DNA of 64,000 nucleotides from Inia geoffrensis (taxonomy: Eukaryota > Chordata > Mammalia > Artiodactyla > Iniidae): positions 8,774,597 to 8,838,596 of the forward strand of contig CM070909.1 in assembly GCA_036417435.1 (NCBI GenBank), written 5' to 3'. The notes under the pieces were generated by a model, which made no database searches, was not told the origin of the DNA, and saw only the letters and a program-made list of their open reading frames with translations. Made by a program: the position numbers and the translations under genes. Positions 1 through 11,820 of this stretch are shown here, piece after piece. Position 1 is the stretch's first letter. Each line of letters starts with the position of its first letter.

Positions 1-277
1 GTCTGAGCCACATGTCAGTGTCCAAGGGCAGAAACAACACCACACGTGGATCGTAGGAGAAAATCCTTGACTGGGGGTTAAAAATATCATAACGTAAATT
101 AGACCGTTTTAGTAAATTCAAAACACATTTCTATAGCATTTTAGTTTTAATTTATCTTTAAACTTACACTGATTGAATCAGTAGCAAATGATAAGGTTGA
201 TTTATTGAATCTTTAAATGAAAGATCAGCAAAATCATACATAGTTGCGAATTCATTGCTTTTCAAGTTTGGGGTGTT

Positions 278-361
278 GTGTGTGTTTTAATTTTATTGAG
301 GTATAGTTGATTTACAATGTTGTGTTTAATTTCTGCTCTACAGCATGTGTGTGTTTTAATT
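278..361 (-). mobile_element. Very short L1 3'-end insertion with 15-bp TSD
   Basis: Bases 293..346 match the last about 54 bp of the artiodactyl L1 3' end in antisense (the same start, ttgaggtatagttgattt, recurs with small changes at 14032 and 19724). They are flanked by identical 15-bp repeats gtgtgtgttttaatt at 278..292 and 347..361. Confidence 0.6.
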
Positions 362-1262
362 GAAGCATGATTGACATACAGCATTCCTTTAGTTTCCAGT
401 GTACAACGTAATGATTTGACATTCATACATGTTGCAAAATGATTGCCAAAGTAAGTCTACTTACCATCTGTCACCATACAAAGTTACAGAATTTTTTTTT
501 CTTGAGATGAGAGCAGCTTACAAATTTGCAAAACAATATCACTGACTATAGTTACCTTGCTGTACATCACATCCCCTTGACTTATTTATTTTATAACTGA
601 AAATTTGTACCTCTGGATCCCCTTCTCCCATTTTACCCACCTCCCCAGCCTTCCTTCCCTCAGGCAACCACCAATCTTTTCTCTGTGTCTGTGGGTTTGG
701 TTTGGTTTGGTTTGTTCATTTGTTTTGTCTCCCAGATTTCATTTAGCATAATACCCTCCAGGCCCATCCATGTTGTCACAAATGGTGTGATTTCTTTCCT
801 TTTTATGGCTGAATAATATTCTAGTGTATATATGTACCATATCTTCTTTATACATTTATCTATGGATGGACATTTAGGTTGTTTCCATGTCTTGGCTATT
901 GTAGATAGTGCTGCAGTGAACATAGGGGTGCATGTATCTTTTTGAATTAGTATTTTCATGTTCTTTGGATATGTAACCAGAAGTGAAATTGCTGCATCAT
1001 GTGGTAGTTCTATTTTTAATCTTTTAAGAAACCGCCATACTCTTTTCCATACTGGGTGCACAAATTTACATTTCCACCAAGACTGCACAAGGTTCCCTTT
1101 CTCCACATTATCATCAACACTTGTTATTTGTTGCCCTTTGGATAATAGCCATTGTGACAGGTATAACGTAATATCTGATTGTGGTTTTGATTAGCATTTC
1201 CCTGATGTTTAGTGATGTTGAGCATCTTTTCATATGCCTGTTGGCCATCTGTATGTCTTCTT
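362..1262 (-). mobile_element. L1M-type LINE fragment, ORF2 C-terminal end and 3'UTR
   Basis: Antisense L1. Bases 660..1106 on the minus strand still read as the C-terminus of L1 ORF2p ([19 protein letters not shown], then YTLEYYSAIKRKEI), and 362..660 are 3'UTR. It is truncated at its 5' end and lacks endonuclease and RT. Not a functional gene. Confidence 0.85.
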
Positions 1263-1289
1263 TGGGAAGTTTAGTTTAAAACGTAGTTT

Positions 1290-2030
1290 GCTATAGACTG
1301 CTTGCGCCTCTCCAAATTCATATGTTAAATCCTAAAATCCAATGCAGTTTTATTTGGAGTCGGGGCTGTTGCGGGTGATTAGGTCATGAGGATGGGGCCC
1401 TCATGAATAGAATTAGTGCCCGTATAAGAAGAGGCGGGACTTCTCTGGTGATGTAGTGGTTAAGAATCCACCTCCCAATGCAGGGGACATGGGTTCAAGC
1501 CCTGGTCCTGGAAGATCCCACATGCCGCGGAGCAACTAAGCCCATGCGCCACAACTACTAAGCCTGAGCTCTAGAGCCCAAGAGCCACAACTACTGAGCC
1601 CACGTGCTGCAAGTACTGAAGCCCACGTGTCGCAACTCCTGAAGCCCGTGTGCCTAGAGTCTGTGTTCTGCAACAAAGGGAAGCCACTGCAATGAGACAC
1701 CCGTGCACCACAACGAAGAGTAGTCCCCGCTCGCCGCAACCAGAGGAAGCCTGTGCACAACAACGAAGACCCAAGAGGAGTCCTAGGCTCTCTCTCTAGA
1801 CAGCCAAAAATAAATAAATAAATTAAATAAATTTATTTTTAAAAAAAAAGAAGAAGAGGCCCCAGAGTTCCCTTCTCCTTTCAACCATGTGAGATTCTAG
1901 TGAGAAGATAACCCTCTATGAACCAGGAAGTGAGTCCAAACCAGATGCCAAGTCTGCTGGTGCCTTGATCTCGGACTTTTACCCTGACCACAGTGCTTTT
2001 TTACAGCAGCCTTAATAGACTAAGACAAAG
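1290..2030 (+). mobile_element. ERVL-MaLR (MLT1/MST-like) LTR split by a SINE
   Basis: The left part (to 1435) has the typical MaLR text with ttcatatgttaaatcctaa and gtgattaggtcatgaggat; the right part (from 1861) has accttgatctcggactt-like text and ends aatagactaagacaaag. A CHR SINE with 10-bp duplications interrupts it. Boundaries approximate. Confidence 0.7.
1426..1860 (+). mobile_element. Long-form CHR SINE with TSD
   Basis: The body 1436..1850 runs from ggacttctctggtgatgtagtgg through the long arm with repeated ccacaactactga-type units to cagccaaaaataaataaa. Ten-bp duplications aagaagaggc flank it at 1426 and 1851. Confidence 0.85.
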
Positions 2031-2271
2031 TTATTTACAAATCCGAACCAAAAACACCTCTTCCCATCTAGATGAACAATTGCAGTGTAGCCGTTTGCAT
2101 GCACCTCTCACATCCACACCCCCCTCTGTTGTGTGGGAAGCCACCCTCAGCAGAATGTGTCCTGCAGGGACAGGAAACTCGTCCCCCATAAAGACTCTTC
2201 CTCCTGCTCCCCCTGATGCACTATAAGTGCCTTCTTGTGATTTGGGGCCATGGATTTCAACCTGTTACTAT

Positions 2272-2418
2272 TATGCTCAAACTTTTTTTTTGTCTTTTTA
2301 GCCACACTGGGCAGCTTGTGGGATCTTAGTTCCCCAAGCAGGGACCAAACCCTGGCCCCCGGCAGTGGAAACACAGAAGTCCTAACCACTGTACCACAGG
2401 GAATTCCCTATGCTCAAA
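2272..2418 (-). mobile_element. Short CHR-related SINE
   Basis: Antisense copy of the about 125-bp type: poly-T, then gccacactgggcag..., ending accacagggaattccc. It is flanked by tatgctcaaa at 2272 and 2409. The second repeat is shared with the next SINE. Confidence 0.8.
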
Positions 2419-2722
2419 AAAAAAATTTTTTTTAATAAATTTATTTATTTATTTTTGGCTGTGTTGGGTCTTTGTTGCAGTGCGCAGGCTTCTCATTGCG
2501 GTGGTTTCTCTTGTTGTGTGGGCTTCAGTAGTTGTGGCACTCAGGCTCAGTAGTTGTGGCTCACGGGCTCTAGAGCTCAGACTCTGTAGTTGTGGCGCAT
2601 GGGCTTAGTTGCTCCGTGGCATGTGGGATCTTCCCGGACGAGGGCTCGAACCTGTGTCCCCTGCACTGGCAGGCGGATTCTTAACCACTGTGCCACTGGG
2701 GAAGCCCTCCCTATGCTCAAAC
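2409..2722 (-). mobile_element. Long-form CHR SINE sharing the same target
   Basis: Antisense copy, starting with (attt)n and ggctgtgttgggtcttt and ending ccactggggaagccc. It is flanked by tatgctcaaa at 2409 and by tatgctcaaac at 2712, so it sits directly beside the previous SINE with a common target repeat. Confidence 0.85.
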
Positions 2723-3527
2723 TTTTTAAAGCCTCCTTTCTACAAGCCTGGGCAAGTCGTCCCACACTCCACATTCCCCCTCTTCAATCAAATTATAGCC
2801 CTGGCTCCTCAAGACAGATAACCCTTAAGAGATCAGAAAACTCATTTCAACTAGAAATTACATTCTCTTCCAGAGCTCAGGAGGGACCCTTAGAATGGGG
2901 AGCTGGTGTGATCCTCATGGCTCTCAGGGCCCCATGCCCAGGGCTGTAAGACAGGCCTGCAGTGATGCCCTCTCATTCCCTTTCTCCTCTGCTGGCAGGA
3001 TGGTGCTGTAAGGGATGGGCAAAGGCTCTGGGTCCCACCTTCAGGCCATTCCTATAGGGATACAAGGACAGTGGCCAATGGGCAGCTGCAGCGGTGTCTG
3101 CACTTGCCAGGCTTGCAGTGGTGGCAAAGCTAGGACGAGAAGGGAATGTACCAGCATACTCTGGAGAGCCTATTTCCCAGAGCAGGGCTGTGGCCACACT
3201 CACTTCTGGCTGGCCAGCAAGAGCGTGCCCAGAGCCCTCCAGCCAGAGGCCAGCAAGAGGAGTCCCAGGCTCTCTCTCTAGACTCTGTCTTTCAGGCTCC
3301 CCCAGAGAGACGCCAGACTCTGATGGCACCTGCAGGCCAGGTGGCCATGGCAGGTACCTTCCTGTCGTGAGAAGATAGGCCCTCTGCTCTTACATGTGGG
3401 CTCTCCTGGGGCCTTTACAGATCGAAGACGCCACTTTTGAAATAGAATCAGCTGTGACCAGGAAGGAGAAAGGATAAAAGTGAAAAATTCTGGCCCTGAA
3501 ATTAACAAAATGGATCAAAAAGACCTT

Positions 3528-3735
3528 TGAGCTTAGCAAAATGATTGAGAATTTGGGCTTTGCGGTCAGACTGTTCTGGGTCCAGGTTGTAACTCAGGCA
3601 CCTCTTTGCCATGTGATCTCAAGAAAAGTTTCTGAACTTCTGTGCCTGAAACTTCTCATCTCGAAAACAAGTTAATATTACCTACCTGGTGGGTCTGTTG
3701 AGAAAATTAAATGATTCAAGTGAAGTGCTTTGGGT
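3528..3735 (+). mobile_element. MIR SINE
   Basis: Diverged MIR core in sense: gggtccaggttgtaactcagg, gccatgtgatctcaagaaaag, then the ttaatattacctacctggtgggtct block and the attaaatgattcaa end. Confidence 0.7.
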
Positions 3736-3931
3736 GAGGCGGGGGACACAGCAGACAGTGGAGGGCTTGCTGTTTACTCATTGAGACTAAAATGAAGAGG
3801 GGATCGTGGCAGAGGAATAGGGCAAGGGGTATCTCCCACCACTCAGGGCCACGCGAGCAAGTGGTAACAGGTTCCACAGATGGAATGAGAGCTAGCTGGT
3901 CCGTGTGGCTAAAGTGTATCGGCAAGAGAGA

Positions 3932-3932
<1 letters not shown>

Positions 3933-3972
<40 letters not shown>
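3933..3972. repeat. (TG)20 microsatellite
   Basis: Forty bases of uninterrupted tg, likely polymorphic. Confidence 0.95.
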
Positions 3973-3973
<1 letters not shown>

Positions 3974-4298
3974 TCACCAGACATCTTAGTTAGGCATACA
4001 CAATGGAAAACAATGGTATTCTGGAATTTAAAGCAAAACAGCCCCAAAACAATCCCCCACATCAGATGATTTTGGTTAAGATCAGAATGGCTACTTGCAG
4101 CAGAAAATGGATTTATGGGCTGGCTGACGTCTGCTACACGTCTGGCCAGCAGGCAGTGGAAACTTGAAACTTCTTGTTTGGAAGGTTACCTTGGGCAGAG
4201 GCCTCCCGCCCAATCCCTCAGCCCCAAATGTCTTAACACTGGCACCTTGTATTAGCTAAAACTTTTCTCCTCTTAGGCAGAATAAGAGCTCTGGTTTT

Positions 4299-4434
4299 CT
4301 TTTTTTCTTTTTTTTTTCTTTTTTGGCCATGCCTTGAGACATGCAGGATCTTAGTTCCCCGACCAGGGATGGAACCCGAGCCCCCTGCATTGGAAGCGCA
4401 GGATCCTAACCACTGGACCACCAGGGAAGTCCTG
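4299..4434 (-). mobile_element. Short CHR-related SINE
   Basis: Poly-T followed by ggccatgccttgagacatgcaggatcttag-type text (split here), B-box complement and the end accaccagggaagtcct. Target duplication not clear. Confidence 0.8.
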
Positions 4435-4454
4435 AACTCAGGGTTCTGGTTTTT

Positions 4455-4699
4455 AAATGATGCTGGCTCAGGGCTTCCCCGGTGGCGCAGTGGTTGAGAG
4501 TCCGCCTGCCGATGCAGGGGGATGTGGGTTCGTGCCCCGGTCCAGGAGGATCCCACGTGCCGCGGAGCGGCTGGGCCCGTGAGCCATGGCCGCTGAGCCT
4601 GCGCGTCCGGAGCCTGTGCTCCTCCACGGGAGAGGCCGCAACAGTGAGAGAGGCCCGCGTACCGCAAAAAAAAAAAAAAAAAAAATGATGCTGGCTCAG
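4455..4699 (+). mobile_element. Young CHR SINE with 17-bp TSD
   Basis: The body 4472..4682 starts ggcttccccggtggcgcagtgg and ends in A20 after ccgc. Perfect 17-bp duplications aaatgatgctggctcag lie at 4455 and 4683. A box tggcgcagtgg and B box ggttcgtgccc are intact. Confidence 0.93.
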
Positions 4700-4914
4700 C
4701 CCTCAGGAGGGAGGATTTCTCAAGTCTTGAACTTGTTCAGACCAGGTCACTCTGCCTAATTTCCGTAAAGGTGTGCTGAGACGAAGCTTACAAGGTCTTT
4801 CATCCTCTGCCACACCCCAGAGGGGGGGCCCAGCTACCTCGCCTCCACCAGGGACGAGACAGGCAGTCAAGTAACTGACCTCCGCCTGGCACATGCTGTG
4901 CATGTGACAGAGAG

Positions 4915-5045
4915 AGAGAACCGTCAGCTGCGTCACACTGCATACCTGCTGTGCAACCGTGGGCACGTTACTTTACCTCTCTGGGGCTGTTTCGTCATCT
5001 CAAGCTGGGATGATCGGAACTACCTCGAAGAGTATAGGGCGGTCC
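4915..5045 (+). mobile_element. MIR SINE
   Basis: MIR core in sense: gtgcaaccgtgggcacgtta, then ctttacctctctggggctgt and tcgtcatctcaagctgggat. Confidence 0.6.
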
Positions 5046-6574
5046 CACCGGCATCCTCAGATTCAGAAGGGGCAGCAGGGCCTAACAGGAGGACTCTAGT
5101 CTCCCAATATTCCTCTTCTCCCTGGGAAATCTCTCTCTATGTGCTTCCAGGGAACGTTCCCCTGTTAGCAAGCTGAACACAGGTGCCCACAAGAGGCCAG
5201 CAGAGCAAGATAGTGGCACCCACAGGCGGTAGCTGTTGAGCCACCACCCCGCGTCCTCCCAGGAGGCCCACAGACAGGCTGAGCCTGTGCTCAGGAACCT
5301 GCGGAAAGTTAATTCTTTAGACTTATCCTACAATTTTTATTATTATTATTATTGTTTAATGTTGAATTATGTAGGCGGTGGGGTAGGTACCACAATCTTC
5401 TCAGTGTTTAGGGCACTAAATAGCAGAAGTCTGCCTCCCTGAGGTCCTGGCTTGGGAGAAGAGGTGGGGGGATGGTTGGATTTTGTTTTTGTTGCTGTTG
5501 AGACCTCCCCCCCTCAAGGTGCTGCATTGTGTAAAAGAGCAACACAGAGCAGCAGGGGGCGTTATGACGCAGGGGGATTATTGGGGGAAGGAGGGGTTGA
5601 ATTGCTGGAAATGGAGATTCCTGGGGGGAGGTGGCCAGTTGCTGACTCTCCTTAGGGTCAAGTTATTATCTTGGTACCTGGCTCCTAGCAAGAGCTCAGC
5701 TGTCAGCTCCTGCAGCTGTTGTTTAGTTACCATTACGGAAGGAGCTACCTCTCCTTAGAATTTTTCAGAGGTTGAAGTTGTCCTAAGCACTCACGTTCGT
5801 CCCCATCTTATTGCTTCAGCTCTGCGAAGCCGCATCACTGAGGGCATTGCTCAAAGCTGAAATTTTACCACTAGGCTTCCTCTCTTTCAGAAGGTGGAAC
5901 AGACGACTTATCTTTTCATCTGTCTACAAAACGCCCATTTCAGAGATTCCCCTGGTTTGGGAAAGGTGAGGGAGGGAGGGGCCAGTTTGGGGCTTTGCTT
6001 GGAGTGGCCCATAAGCATACCCAGTTGACAGGCATCTCTCTTGTGGGATCTGCCCAAGAGGGGCGGCCTCGGCACCTTTCCTTCAACGCTCACCTTCTGC
6101 TTCCCAAAAGGGCTGGATTCCTCTTATGGAGAACTTTTTGACACCTTGAAGCCAGGTCCCAGAGGGGACAGAGCCAAAGTCACCATTGCTTCTGTGTGGA
6201 CATCTTGGGAAGCAAAGAAAGGAAGATAGAACTGGCCCTAAAGGGTTCATTTCCCCTGGGACCCTCTGAGGGTGGGCTTGAGGCCACCACCTGTCCCATG
6301 CTCACCAGAGGGAGAGGGAGAGGGGAGAGAGAGAACGGACCCAAGGGATGAGTCCGTGGTCGTTCCCTCCCTTGGCCCTGGCCTTGGCTGGCATTGATGC
6401 CCTAAATTGGACTCGTCTAGCCAACAGGCAGGATAAGGTTTAGGTCAGAGCATCCTGCCAAATTCACGGTGTCCAGACCAGACTCTTGTCCCCCCACAGA
6501 AAATTTCTTGGGGGTTCCTATTCTTCCAGTTCACCAGCTGGCAGGGAGGGAGCACAGTGTTGGGAAGAGTGTGT

Positions 6575-6790
6575 GCGGCTCTGAGCTGCTGGCTGCATGG
6601 ATCTGGTTCAGTCAGCTCTGCCTCTTGCTGGCTGTGTCTTTTTGAGCAAGTTGCTTAACCTCTCTGTTTCACCTATAAAATAAGTGTGACGAGCAGATTA
6701 AATGAGATAATATACTTAAATCACCTCCTGCGATGTAGGACACAAGTGAGTGCTCATAAAGAGCGACTGCTACTATTATTATATTATTTA
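6575..6790 (+). mobile_element. MIR SINE
   Basis: Sense MIR: tctgcctcttgctggctgtg, ttgagcaagttgcttaacct, agattaaatgagataatata and the distal gtgagtgctcataaag segment. Confidence 0.75.
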
Positions 6791-7479
6791 TTTTCCTTTC
6801 CCTAGCCTCTGGAGGAGTTACTAATGGACAAAAGCCTGCCATAGTCAAATCAACAGTAACTCTAGACAAACCTACAAGGCCATTGACCATCAGCCTCTGC
6901 ATGTGTTCTTTTTTTTTTTTTTTTAATGTTGTTTTCCTAGAATTTGGGGTGATTTGAGGAAGAGTCCACTTCCATACACAACGGCAGCCTGTCCTGGGGA
7001 GAACGTAGGCTGCAGAAATTGGGGAAGTTTTTGCCAAGAGCACCCTGCTGTAGGGGCTGCCCGAGTCATTTTGGCGTCTGGGGGAGGAGGGTTCACCAGG
7101 TGAGTCTGTGGCTGGAGGCACGTGGAGAAGCCAAATGCAGGTTCCGACTTGAGCATTTACTGTGACTGCCCCACTCAGTGGGTTCAAGAGGGCGTTGTCT
7201 AGCCAGTATCTGTCTCTTGCTTCCTTCCTGTTGACGTGTCCTGTATCCTCCCCCTTTTCTGTCACCATTCGGCAGCCAAGGTGGTCCTCAGCCCCAGTCC
7301 CCCTCCCTGGCTTTCTAGTGCCAGCAGGAGCCCTGCGCCCAGGGGAGGCTCACATCCCCGCTCCGTAGCTTCGCGCCCTTTGGCACTGGCGTTTCAAAAG
7401 CTGGTCTCTGGGTTCAGAGCCCCCACAAAGAGCTTTTCCATTCCTCCAATTGTTCAGTGTTTAAATGAAAGCCTTAGAG

Positions 7480-7821
7480 CAGTGGTTCTGAAACCTGAGT
7501 GGGCAGCAGAATCATCTGGGGGTGCTTTGTTAAAACATAGATAGCTGGCACCTCCCTGGCGGTCCAGTGGTTAGGGCTCCGCGCTTCCACTGCAGTGGGC
7601 TCGGGTTTGATCCCTGGTCGGGGAACTAGGATCCCACATGCCACGCAGCGCGGCCAAAAACAACAACAACAACAACAACACAGATCACTGGGCCTCACCT
7701 CACTTGGGTTTCTAATCGAATAAGTCCAGGACGGGGACAACAAGTTTGCACGTCTGACAAGTTCCCAGGTGATGCTCCTGCCACTGCAGCTGGTCTGGGG
7801 ACCACGTGTTGAGAACCACTG
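7480..7821 (+). mobile_element. MER5A-type (hAT-Charlie) DNA transposon split by a SINE
   Basis: Terminal inverted repeats cagtggttct (7480..7489) and agaaccactg (7812..7821) are exact complements. The interior includes gcagaatcatctggggg and acaagttcccaggtgatgct, characteristic of MER5A. A CHR-related SINE interrupts it at 7546..7680. Non-autonomous, no ORF. Confidence 0.8.
7546..7680 (+). mobile_element. Short CHR-related SINE inside MER5A
   Basis: Starts near cacctccctggcggtccagt, has ctgcagtgggctcgggtttg, and ends in a (caa)n tail. The flanks aaacatagata and aacacagatca look like diverged target duplications. Confidence 0.8.
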
Positions 7822-8051
7822 GCCTGGAAAAAAGTCTCCCAGTGGCCTTTGAGGATACAGGCTTCTGTAGATGTGCAGCTCAGAAGAAGCCCCAAGGGGA
7901 TGAGATGGCCCCCAGAATGATCATACTCACGGGGAAGGTGGGGGACAGTTGTTCTTCAGGACTGTGATCTCTGGGGCTTTTCTGTTCATCTCTAATAAAA
8001 CTAACGTTAGTAATATGCCCTGGTTGGCATCTTTCAGTTCTGCCGTGAACG

Positions 8052-8314
8052 AACAGTTTACTTTTTTTTTTTAATATTTAATTAATTTATTTATTTGGTT
8101 GCAGCAAGTGGGCTCCTTAGTTGTGGCTCGCAGGGTCCTTAGTTGCGGTTTGCCGGCTCCTTAGTTGTGAAACGTGGGCTCCTTAGTTGTGGCATGCATG
8201 GGGGATCTAGTTCCCCGACCAGGGATCGAACCCCCCCCCCCGCCTCGGCCCCCTGCATTGGGAGCACGGAGTCTTAACCACTGCGCCACCAGGGAAGTCC
8301 CTAACAGTTTACTT
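8052..8314 (-). mobile_element. Long-form CHR SINE with 12-bp TSD
   Basis: The body 8064..8302 has four diverged copies of the gctccttagttgtgg unit, a ten-C run near 8231, and the end gccaccagggaagtccc. Duplications aacagtttactt lie at 8052 and 8303. Confidence 0.9.
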
Positions 8315-9224
8315 GTGATCCTTAAGGAAAGCAAAGTCATGGCAGTTTTTTTCTGATCAGCGTGGAGTTCGGTTTTAGCTGTTGTCCTGTGCGGCGGGCC
8401 TGGAGACGGCAGGACTGCAAGACCTCTGCTCCTGCCCAAGTGCTTCATCCTTCCAGAGACACCAGCTCAGGGGAGGAGGGTGCCGGGAGAGGGTGAGAGA
8501 GGCGATGGGGAGCCGGCTCCTGTTTGCTCTCGCCAGCAGTGCCCGGCCCAGGCTCCCGACGGCGAATCAGCCCATCAGGCTTGGCACTCTGTGCTGAGCC
8601 AGGGTTGCCATGGAGATGGGTGAGGCTGGAGCCCACAGGTCTAGGTGGCCCGACTTGTTTCTAAAGGCCGTGTGAACACAGAGGCCCTTATCTGCACTCC
8701 CGAGGCTCCATCAGGCGTGAGTGGTGAGGCAGCTTATATCCTCAAGGTTCAGCCTCTGTGACTTCCTGGGTGGCCAGGGGCAGCTAAGCTGAGATCTCCC
8801 AAGCCCAGCATGTTAACAAAAACATCCAGGGCTGATACAGATCTTACCGAAGGAAGGAAGTAAAGAGGTCAAATCCCCTCCCTCTCTGTGACCTGCTCCT
8901 TCAATAACTGCTTCCCGCAGCGTGAATTCGCTCACGGAAGCAGCCTGGGGTCCCAGGAAGGACAGAGGCCTCCACTCTCGGCCAACCGTGTCCCTTACCC
9001 TCCCCGCCCCACTTCTCTCCCCCCCTCCCGGCTGGTCCTAGCAGAGCTCTGGAGGCGTCTCCCCCAGCACACCGCGCTCACACAGACCCACAGAAGACAG
9101 AACCCCACTGTCCTCAGTCGCCCTGTGCCCACCCAGCCGCCTCCTCAGATCAGAGGAGGACACACAGCTGAGGCCGCCAAGAGCCGTGAATATCCCCACT
9201 TTTGTCTTCGTGTCGTTCGCAAGG

Positions 9225-9470
9225 TTTATTATTATCGTTGTCATCATTATATTCCGCACAGACTCTGGCTGGCTCTAGCACTCACGGTCGTCAGAGTGTT
9301 TTACACGTATCACTTCATTTAATCTTCCCCTTCAACCTCCTGGGTCAAAGGCAGGAAAGTATCAAACTCTTTTTTTTACAAATGGGAACTCAGGTTCAGA
9401 GAAGCTACGGAGAGTGCTTAGTGTCACACAGCTCCTAGGTGGCAGCGCTGGAATTAACCCCAGAGGCCAC
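9225..9470 (-). mobile_element. MIR SINE
   Basis: Antisense MIR with atcacttcatttaatcttcc, aatgggaactcaggttcaga and tgtcacacagctcctaggtg. A ttattattatcgttgtcat stretch borders it. Confidence 0.75.
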
Positions 9471-10144
9471 GCCACTGTCCACACATGCAGCTATTCTCAG
9501 CAGAGATGTGCATTCTCCTGGGAGCGCTCGCGTGCCCCGGGATGGAGTGGCAGTGGATACGTGTTTAGAACTCTGCCAGGTGATTCTCACATCACCCCGT
9601 GGCTGGCACCAGTGTGCAAGTGACAACGGGCAGCGCTAGGGCCCCCCTGCTTCTTGCCCACTGTTCTGCCATGCCACCTGTCCCCTACTAAAATGTCTGC
9701 TGCATCCCTTTGACCAAAGTCACCAAATAGCCAGGGCTTCACAGAAGGACAATGGGACATAGGAAAGAAAGCACTGCCTTCTCCCCCGACCCCCTCCTGT
9801 CACCACCGCCCACCTTTAGCCACGTCCAAAGTGGCAGATGGGACCCCACTGCAGTCTGAGGTCAGCCTCAAAGGAAACTGGAGAATGATCTGCCCTGCAC
9901 TTCCTGGGCCAAGACAGCTGGGTGGAGAAAGCGTCCGTGAGTATTTTGTCCTATTAAAAAATGTGTGACCCGTCAGGTCATATTACAGAAGCCAGAGGGG
10001 ACCTAGAGGAAAGAGGCCCAAGCCAAGACCACCCAATGTGTTTGCCTTGGGAGGATTTTTCTTTGAAGTGGGGTTTGCCCCACGGGGAGACATGGTTCCT
10101 TCCACCTGAGGCATGGGATGCAAGGTGACACGTACGCGCACACA

Positions 10145-10145
<1 letters not shown>

Positions 10146-10183
<38 letters not shown>
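10146..10183. repeat. (CA)n microsatellite
   Basis: About 38 bases of uninterrupted ca/ac repeats, preceded by an imperfect cgcgcacacaga run. Confidence 0.95.
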
Positions 10184-10185
<2 letters not shown>

Positions 10186-10807
10186 AAACCTCTTCAGTCA
10201 GCCGGTTGCCCTTTTCCTCTGTGTCACTGCGTCACCTCCCGCCATTTCGGGTGGTACAGCCGCCATTCCTCGGGCTCCAGCTGGAATTGGCTTTGCAAAC
10301 TCGGCAGGGGGTCCAGAGAAGCCAGGTGCCCCTAAGCAACACGGCACTTAGGATTTGTTTTCAATTCGCCCCTTGGAATTGGAGGCCTTTCCTTTAACCC
10401 CGGGTGTGTGTTGTAGTGTAAGATTTCTAGGCCTGTCCCTATGGGTCTGGTGTGACTCACTGAAATCCCCATCTCTGCGTGGGTGCCTGGAAGCTGGGCC
10501 CGCCCGGGGTGGGGCTGGGCTTTGGCATCCGCCCCAGGTGGCTGGATTACCTGTGTGCTCCTCAAGGACTGGAGGGTCTATCCACGTGCTCACAATGTGG
10601 AATCCATACACTCCAGGTTTTATGAATGGTTTCAGAGTGTCTGTGAACTCTAGAGGTTGTATGGAAAATTATAGCGAAGCTTTTCAGCCTTTTTCTGAGA
10701 CTTTCACCCAATTCTCAAACATCTGTCATCCAGAAAAACCTCAGAATCATAAATTCGCAGATATTCTAGAGTGATGAATTCAACACCTATCACCAGACAT
10801 CTAAAAC

Positions 10808-11017
10808 GTCACATATATATATATTTTTTTTTAATATTTATTTATTTAGCTTCGTGGGGTCTTAGCTGCGGCACGCGGGATCTTCTTTGCGGCATGGGGA
10901 TCTTTACTTGCGGCATGCGGGACCTAGTGCCCTACCAGGGATCGAACCCAGGCCCCCGGGCATTGGAAGCATGGAGTCTTAGCCACCGGACCACCAGGGG
11001 AGTCCAGTCACATATAT
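10808..11017 (-). mobile_element. CHR-family SINE with 11-bp TSD
   Basis: The body 10819..11006 is antisense, with ggatcgaacccaggcccccg and the end accaccaggggagtcc. Duplications gtcacatatat lie at 10808 and 11007. Confidence 0.88.
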
Positions 11018-11078
11018 TTTAGAGTGAAAGAATTAAACACCGATCACTGCTTGAATATTGCTTTTAAAAGTATAATAG

Positions 11079-11283
11079 GGCTTCCCTGGTGGCGCAGTGG
11101 TTGGGAGTCCGCCTGCCGATGCAGGGGACACGGGTTCGTGCCCCGGTGCAGGAGGATCTCACATGCCGCGGAGCGGCTGGGCCCGTGGGCCATGGCCACT
11201 GAGCCTGTGTGTCCGGAGCCTGTGCTCCGCAACGGGAGAGGCCACAGCGGTGACAGGCTCACGTACCACAAAAAAAAAAAAGT
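11079..11283 (+). mobile_element. Young CHR SINE
   Basis: Full-length copy from ggcttccctggtggcgcagtg to an A12 tail. Flanks agtataata and agtacaata form a target duplication with one mismatch. Confidence 0.92.
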
Positions 11284-11820
11284 ACAATAATATCCAAAGC
11301 TATGTATCTTAAAGGTTTACTTTATTTAATTATATCTAGTCATCTTTAATAAAGTATTATTAAATAAAAAATGAATGCATTAAAAAGAAAAGGATTGGAG
11401 TGTCTAACTGGACTTCAGTGGGCTGTGAGCACAGCAGGGCATGGACCTTTTATAAACCCTCATTTTCCAAAAGACTTGATGTGGACGTGCCCCTAAATCT
11501 CACTGTGACATTCATCACATACCCTCGTGGCTCTTCCTCAGTATTTATTCTGGGCAAGTAGTTGTTCTTTGTAGTTTCTGACCCTTGTTGGGAGATGTTG
11601 GAAGATGGGTCTGGATGACAAGCCGGTGGGAAAGGAGACTTGTCCAAGGCGAGGGGACCCAGGAGAGGAAACTCTGATGGGCTTCAGAGCTTCGCTTTCA
11701 TTGAAGTCACCCTTCACCTATTGAATAATGATTTTACTAATGACTGTTTGGTCCCAAGTGTGGATGGGGTGCAGGGGAACTACTGAAATGACCGAGAACT
11801 CATCCTGCTCTCCAGGAGAG

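Noticed and set aside
4472..4682. tRNA-like A and B boxes in the SINEs as possible tRNA genes
   Set aside because: The boxes belong to a tRNA-derived SINE head. No cloverleaf, and each copy ends in a poly(A)-type tail.
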